NCBI RefSeq assembly: GCF_954871325.1
Contig: NC_088775.1
Location: 47,593,561 to 47,657,560 of the forward strand
Direction: 5' to 3'
Length of the DNA: 64,000 bases
Source: Gordionus sp. m RMFG-2023
Lineage: Eukaryota > Nematomorpha > Gordioida > Chordodea > Parachordodidae
Part shown: one piece after another, positions 59,095-64,000 of the stretch
Numbering within the stretch: the stretch's first letter is position 1
How the letters are laid out: each line of letters begins with the position of its first letter
Made by a program: the position numbers and the translations under genes
Notes under the pieces: model-generated
Seen by the model: the letters and a program-made list of their open reading frames with translations, nothing else
Databases searched by the model: none
What the model was told of the DNA's origin: nothing

Positions 59095-60905
59095 GTAAAG
59101 ATGTACCATAGATAGGTGACAATTGTCATAATCGCTATTTTTGAACTTTTTCAAATTTTTTTAAAGGAAATAGCTAAGAATATATATTCTAAACATGTTA
59201 AATTTAAAATTCAGTGAGGATGTATCATAGATAGGTGACAATTGTCATAATCGTTATTTTTGAACTTTTTTCAATTTTTTTAAAGGAAATAGCTAAAAAT
59301 ATATATTCTAAACATGTTAAATTAAAAATTCAGTGAGGATGTATCATAGATAGGTGACAATTGTCATAATCGCTATTTTTGAACTTTTTTCAATTTTTTT
59401 AAAGGAAATAGCTAAAAATATATATTCTAAACATGTTAAATTAAAAATTCAGTGAGGATGTATCATAGATAGGTGACAATTGTCATATTCGTTATTTTTC
59501 AACCTTTTTTAATTTTTTTAAAGGAAATAGCTAAAAATATATATTCTAAACATGTTAAATTAAAAATTCAGTGAGGATGTATCATAGATAGGTGACAATT
59601 GTCATAATCTTTATTTTTGAACTTTTTTCAATTTTTTTAAAGGAAATAGCTAAAAATATATATTCTAAACATGTTAAATTTAAAATTCAGTGAGGATGTA
59701 TCATAGATTTGTGACAATTGTCATAATCGCTATTTTTGAACTTTTTTCAATTTTTTTAAAGGAAATAGCTAAAAATATATATTCTAAACATGTTAAATTA
59801 AAAATTCAGTGAGGATGTATCATAGATAGGTGACAATTGTCATATTCGTTATTTTTCAACCTTTTTTAATTTTTTTAAAGGAAATAGCTAAAAATATATA
59901 TTCTAAACATGTTAAATTAAAAATTCAGTGAGGATGTATCATAGATAGGTGACAATGGTCACAATCTTTATTTTTGAACTTTTTTCAATTTTTTTAAAGG
60001 AAATAGCTAAAAATATATATTCTAAACATGTTAAATTTAAAATTCAGTGAGGATGTATCATAGATTTGTGACAATTGTCATAATCGCTATTTTTGAACTT
60101 TTTCAAATTTTTTTAAAGGAAATAGCTAAAAATATATATTCTAAACATGTTAAATTTAAAATTCAGTGAGGATGTATCATAGATAGGTGACAATTGTCAT
60201 AATCGTTATTTTTGAACTTTTTTAAATTTTTTTAAAGGAAATTGCTAAAAATATATATTCTAAACATGTTAAATTTAAAATTCAGTGAGGATGTATCATA
60301 GATAGGTGACAATTGTCATAATTGTTATTTTTGAACTTTTTTAAATTTTTTTAAAGGAAATAGCTAAAAATATATATTCTAAACATGTTAAATTTAAAAT
60401 TCAGTGAGGATGTATCATAGATAGGTGACAATTGTCATAATCGCTATTTTTGAACTTTTTCAAATTTTTTTAAAGGAAATAGCTAAAAATATATATTCTA
60501 AACATGTTAAATTAAAAATTCAGTGAGGATGTATCATAGATAGGTGACAATTGTCATATTCATTATTTTTGAACCTTTTTTAATTTTTTTAAAGGAAATA
60601 GCTAAAAATATATATTCATGTTAAATTAAAAATTCAGTGAGGATGTATCATAGATAGGTGACAATTGTCATAATCTTTATTTTTGAACTTTTTTCAATTT
60701 TTTTAAAGGAAATAGCTAAAAATATATATTCTAAACATGTTAAATTAAAAATTCAGTGAGGATGTATCATAGATAGGTGACAATTGTCATAATCGCTATT
60801 TTTGAACTTTTTTTCAATTTTTTTAAAGCAAATAGCTAAAAAAATATATCCTAAACATGTTAAATTAAAATATCAGTGAGAATGTATCATAAATAAGGGA
60901 CAAAA
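59095..60905 (+). repeat. approx. 119-bp satellite, left arm (15 copies)
   Basis: Conserved unit: AGGTGACAATTGTCATAATCG, TTTTTGAACTTTTTTCAATT, TTTAAAGGAAATAGCTAAAA, TATATATTCTAAACATG, TTCAGTGAGGATGTATCATA. Copies are highly alike; the dodecamer TGACAATTGTCA is intact in all but one of the 15. One copy near 60620 has a short deletion. Confidence 0.95.
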
Positions 60906-61848
60906 AATGGTTATTATATATACGAGTAGTTAGGTACATAATAATTTTTAAGTGATAAAATGAGATGCTAATATATTTCTTGTAATTTTAATTTATAATA
61001 AAATTCTTAAATATGTTATTGTCATAGACTGGGTTAGAAAATCAACTATCACATAAACTCCTATGTTTTATTCATATTATATTTTTAAGTTTGAGGATAT
61101 TAAAATATTTCCTCTTTGAAGTTACTAAGGAAATTACATATTATTGTACAGAGAATTAACTTTGTATATATTATATGCACCCATATCTTTTATATCAATC
61201 TCTATCGATGACATTTTAAATTATATTGGAAACTAGATTGTGTAGATTTCTAAATATTAATTTAAAATAAGATGCTAGAATTAATTATAGATATATCTTA
61301 ATAATTTGTATATGCATTTATTATTTAAAATCTCTCGTTTTAACCCTATATAGCAAGAAAAATAGGACAACTTTTATTAATAAAATTTATGTTACTCTTT
61401 AAAATTAAATTATAATTTTAAAAACAAAAAATGAATTAAAAAAAAAATTAAAAAAAAAATTAAAATTTAATTTGGCTACCCTCAAAAATAATAAAAAAAA
61501 TTTGGAAAGTTAAAAAAAATGATTATTAATCATATCCCTATCCCTAACAATGAAGAAAAGAAAAAATCTCAACAAATTTGCCGTCTAGCTGGCACCACGC
61601 CAAGTAAAATAAAATATCTTTTTTAATTTTAGAATTTAAATAGTCACTTCACTTCCATATGGAATTTTTAAACTAATAAAACAATAAATTTTTTTTATAA
61701 GTATTTGCGATTCCGGATGCATTTTTTTAATAAAAATATGAATTTTTTTAAATATAATTTAGTAATTTAGGCGAGCCATATTTTTCAAAAATGTAGTGTT
61801 AAGTCGAGTTTTTTTAAGTCGTACTGTAATTCTGAGCGTTTTCCGTAA

Positions 61849-62034
61849 CTTTGCATGTTGGCTAAAGATTTTTTGTCGCAGCAAAGTACATCCGTTGAGA
61901 GCGAGCGTGTCTTCTCAAGAGGGGTGGACACCGTAACAAAGAAAAGAAATCGCATGGCCTGTGAAACACTTAAACAGTGTTTATGTTTAAATTCATGGGA
62001 TATCAATATCATGAATAATAAATTTTATATATAA
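61849..62034 (+). CDS. hAT transposase C-terminal dimerisation domain fragment
   Basis: Open from 61849 to a TAA at 62032 (ATG at 61855). The protein reads AKDFLSQQSTSVESERVFSR then VDTVTKKRNRMACETLKQCL and CLNSWDI. This matches the hAT family C-terminal region (DFLSIPATSVPSERVFS-x-x-G-x-x-x-T-x-K-R-N-R-L ... L-x-L-N), which mediates dimerisation and shapes the active site. The fragment is clean, but the rest of the roughly 600-residue transposase, including the BED finger and catalytic residues, is absent upstream. Its place in the core of the fold-back element links that element to hAT. Not active alone. Confidence 0.8.
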   Translation, partial: LCMLAKDFLSQQSTSVESERVFSRGVDTVTKKRNRMACETLKQCLCLNSWDINIMNNKFYI

Positions 62035-62451
62035 TTTTAAATATCTATATATATTGTTAAATTAAATTTTTTGTACATTAATAAATATATATAATTTAAA
62101 TAAAAATATTTAAACTATAAATGTATCAAATATTTAAGATGTTTTGAGCTTAGTATTCTTGTTTCAGGTGTTTTTTATGAATACTGGAGAATATTAGTGT
62201 TTTAATATTATTTGACTTTAAATTGATAACTAAAATAGTTTTTGATATTAAGATATAGAATTTTGAACACTTGAGAAAAATTACTAATTAAAATTGATAC
62301 TGGGATTAACTTTGGACCATGTTATAAAGCGCTTACTTTTTTTCAGGCGTTAATTATTCACTATTTTATTAAGAAGAATATTATGAGAGCAATTTTTCTC
62401 ATAGATTATATAAAGGTATAGATATCTATTATCAATTTCAGGATTAGTCAA

Positions 62452-63005
62452 TATTTTTCTTGCTAAATAGGCTTAAAACGAGAGATAAATAATAAATGCA
62501 TATACAAATTATTAAGATATATCTATAATTAATTCTAGCATCTTAATCTTTTAAATTAATATTTAGAAATCTACACAATCTAGTTTCCAATATAATTTAA
62601 AATGTCATCGATAGAGATTGATAAAAAAGATATGGGTGCAGATAATATATACAAAGTTATTTCTCTGTACAATGATATGTAATTTCCTTCATGAGATATC
62701 GCATAAAATTTATTCTCGAAAAAAAAAACAAGTATAAATATCATTGTAAGATGTACCAAGTAAATTTTATCCTAACTAGTAACTTCAAAGAGGAAATATT
62801 TTTATATCCTCAAACTTAAAAATATAATATGAATAAAACATAGATGAGTTTATGTGATAGTTGATTTTCTAAACCAGTCTATGACAATAACATATTTAAG
62901 AATTTTATTATAAATTAAAATTACAAGAAATATATTAGCATCTCATTTTATCACTTAAAGATTATTATGTACCTAACTACTCGTATATATAATAACCATT
63001 TTTTG
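62452..63005 (-). repeat. inner inverted arm of the second fold-back element
   Basis: Reverse-complement match to 60905-61362, including AATTAATTCTAGCATCTTA, ACAATCTAGTTTCCAATATA and CTATCACATAAACTCATC-type text. Small indels separate the arms: about 62700-62760 contains sequence not in the left arm. Confidence 0.85.
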
Positions 63006-64000
63006 TCCCTTATCTGTGATACATCCTCACTGATATTTTAATTTAACATGTTTAGGATATATTTTTTTAGCTATTTCCTTTAAAAAAATTTGAAAAAGTT
63101 CAAAAATAGCGATTATGATAATTGTCACCTATCTATGATACATCCTCACTGAATTTTTAATTTAACATGTTTAGAATATATATTTTTAGCTATTTCCTTT
63201 AAAAAAATTTAAAAAAGTTCAAAAATAAAGATTATGACAATTGTCACCTATCTATGATACATCCTCACTGAATTTTTAATTTAACATGTTTAGAATATAT
63301 ATTTTTAGCTATTTCCTTTAAAAAAATTAAAAAAGGTTCAAAAATAACGAATATGACAATTGTCACCTATCTATGATACATCCTCACTGAATTTTTAATT
63401 TAACATGTTTAGAATATATATTTTTAGCTATTTCCTTTAGAAAAATTTGAAAAAGTTCAAAAATAGCGATTATGCTAATTGTCACCTATCTATGATACAT
63501 CCTCACTGAATTTTAAATTTAACATGTTTAGAATATATATTTTTAGCTATTTCCTTTAAATAATGTGAAAAAAGTTCAAAAATAACGATTATGACAATTG
63601 TCACCTATCTATGATACATCCTCACTGAATTTTTAATTTAACATGTTTAGAATATATATTTTTAGCTATTTCCTTTAAAAAAATTGAAAAAAGTTCAAAA
63701 ATAAAGATTATGACAATTGTCACCTATCTATGATACATCCTCACTGAATTTTAAATTTAACATGTTTAGAATATATATTTTTAGCTATTTCCTTTAAAAA
63801 AATTTGAAAAAGTTCAAAAATAGCGATTATGACAATTGTCACCTATATATGATATATCCTCACTGAATTTTAAATTTAACATGTTTAGAATATATATTTT
63901 TAGCTATTTCCTTTCAAAAAATTGAAAAAAGTTCAAAAATAACGATTATGACAATTGTCACCTATCTATGATACATCCTCACTGAATTTTTAATTTAACA
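63005..64000 (-). repeat. approx. 119-bp satellite, right arm (8 copies to window end)
   Basis: Inverted copies of the 59095-60905 unit, each with TGACAATTGTCACCTATC, GATACATCCTCACTGAAT and TTTAGCTATTTCCTTT. The array is cut by the window edge. Confidence 0.95.

Larger units (their letters stand above)
58436..64000. mobile_element. second giant fold-back element (runs past window end)
   Basis: It starts TAGTGTTGTTAAAACGCCGCG. Layers inward: a 32-bp GGGTCG/CGACTC motif array (58460-58975), an approximately 120-bp satellite (59095-60905), a unique arm (60905-61362), a core (61363-62451) with a hAT-domain ORF, the unique arm inverted (62452-63005), and the satellite inverted (63005 to beyond 64000). 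Arms match closely (for example AATTTGTATATGCATTTATT in both, inverted). The right end and target duplication lie outside the window. Predicted total length is about 7.5-8 kb if symmetric. Confidence 0.8.

Noticed and set aside
59095-60905. CRISPR-like regular repeats
   Set aside because: Whole units of about 119 bp repeat head to tail with no unique spacers; the genome is eukaryotic.

Overview
The window is AT-rich animal DNA, most likely from an arthropod. I infer this from a spliced alpha-2-macroglobulin/thioester-protein (TEP) gene with several very short introns, and from a dense load of LINEs, hAT, MULE and P-type DNA transposons and LTR retroelement fossils. A crustacean such as a parasitic copepod would fit, but nothing here proves it. 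There is no bacterial operon structure, CRISPR array or phage.

Layout. 1-4.2 kb: AT-rich DNA with a decayed MITE, a probable nuclear copy of mitochondrial 16S rRNA (about 1.29-1.48 kb) and the C-terminal domain of a LINE-type protein. 4.2-8.3 kb: a small fold-back element split by a 3.25 kb RTE-like LINE with an 11-bp target duplication. 8.3-10.4 kb: repeat fragments, a tRNA-like relic and a 218-bp hAT MITE with a perfect 8-bp target duplication. 10.7-17.5 kb (minus strand): eight exons of a TEP/alpha-2-macroglobulin gene with consistent splice phases, its introns filled with transposons. 17.6-21.3 kb: a graded pentanucleotide microsatellite, a Pol III-like A/B box and a nearly full RTE LINE. 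21.3-24.1 kb: a large palindrome built from about 300-bp units that are diverged dimers of about 150 bp. 25.1-26.0 kb: a Ty3/Gypsy-like gag-protease fossil. 27.1-29.8 kb: a young non-coding LTR element (313-bp LTRs, 5-bp target duplication). 31.4-37.6 kb: three hAT-type elements, two with perfect 8-bp target duplications, one of which carries a secretory-looking ORF. 37.6-43.7 kb: mostly featureless AT-rich DNA plus a tandem array of hAT-like ends. 43.8-52.7 kb: a 9 kb fold-back element with hAT-like ends and satellite arms, whose interior holds one MULE inserted in another. 52.9-54.4 kb: a P-element/THAP9-like transposase relic. 54.9-57.4 kb: an LTR gag fossil (interrupted by a MITE) followed by a ZMYM1-like hAT transposase relic. 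58.4 kb to the window end: a second giant fold-back element with the same terminus and the same approximately 120-bp satellite, and a hAT dimerisation-domain ORF in its core.

The most notable system is the pair of giant fold-back elements at 43.8-52.7 kb and from 58.4 kb on. They share the terminus TAGTGTTGTTAAA with small MITEs nearby, but each has its own short subterminal motif array. Both then carry long inverted arrays of an approximately 120-bp satellite, nearly every copy of which keeps the palindrome TGACAATTGTCA. The ends and the hAT domain suggest a hAT-mobilised family that carries, and perhaps spreads, satellite DNA. The only convincing host gene is the TEP gene, and its 5' and 3' exons are not identifiable here.
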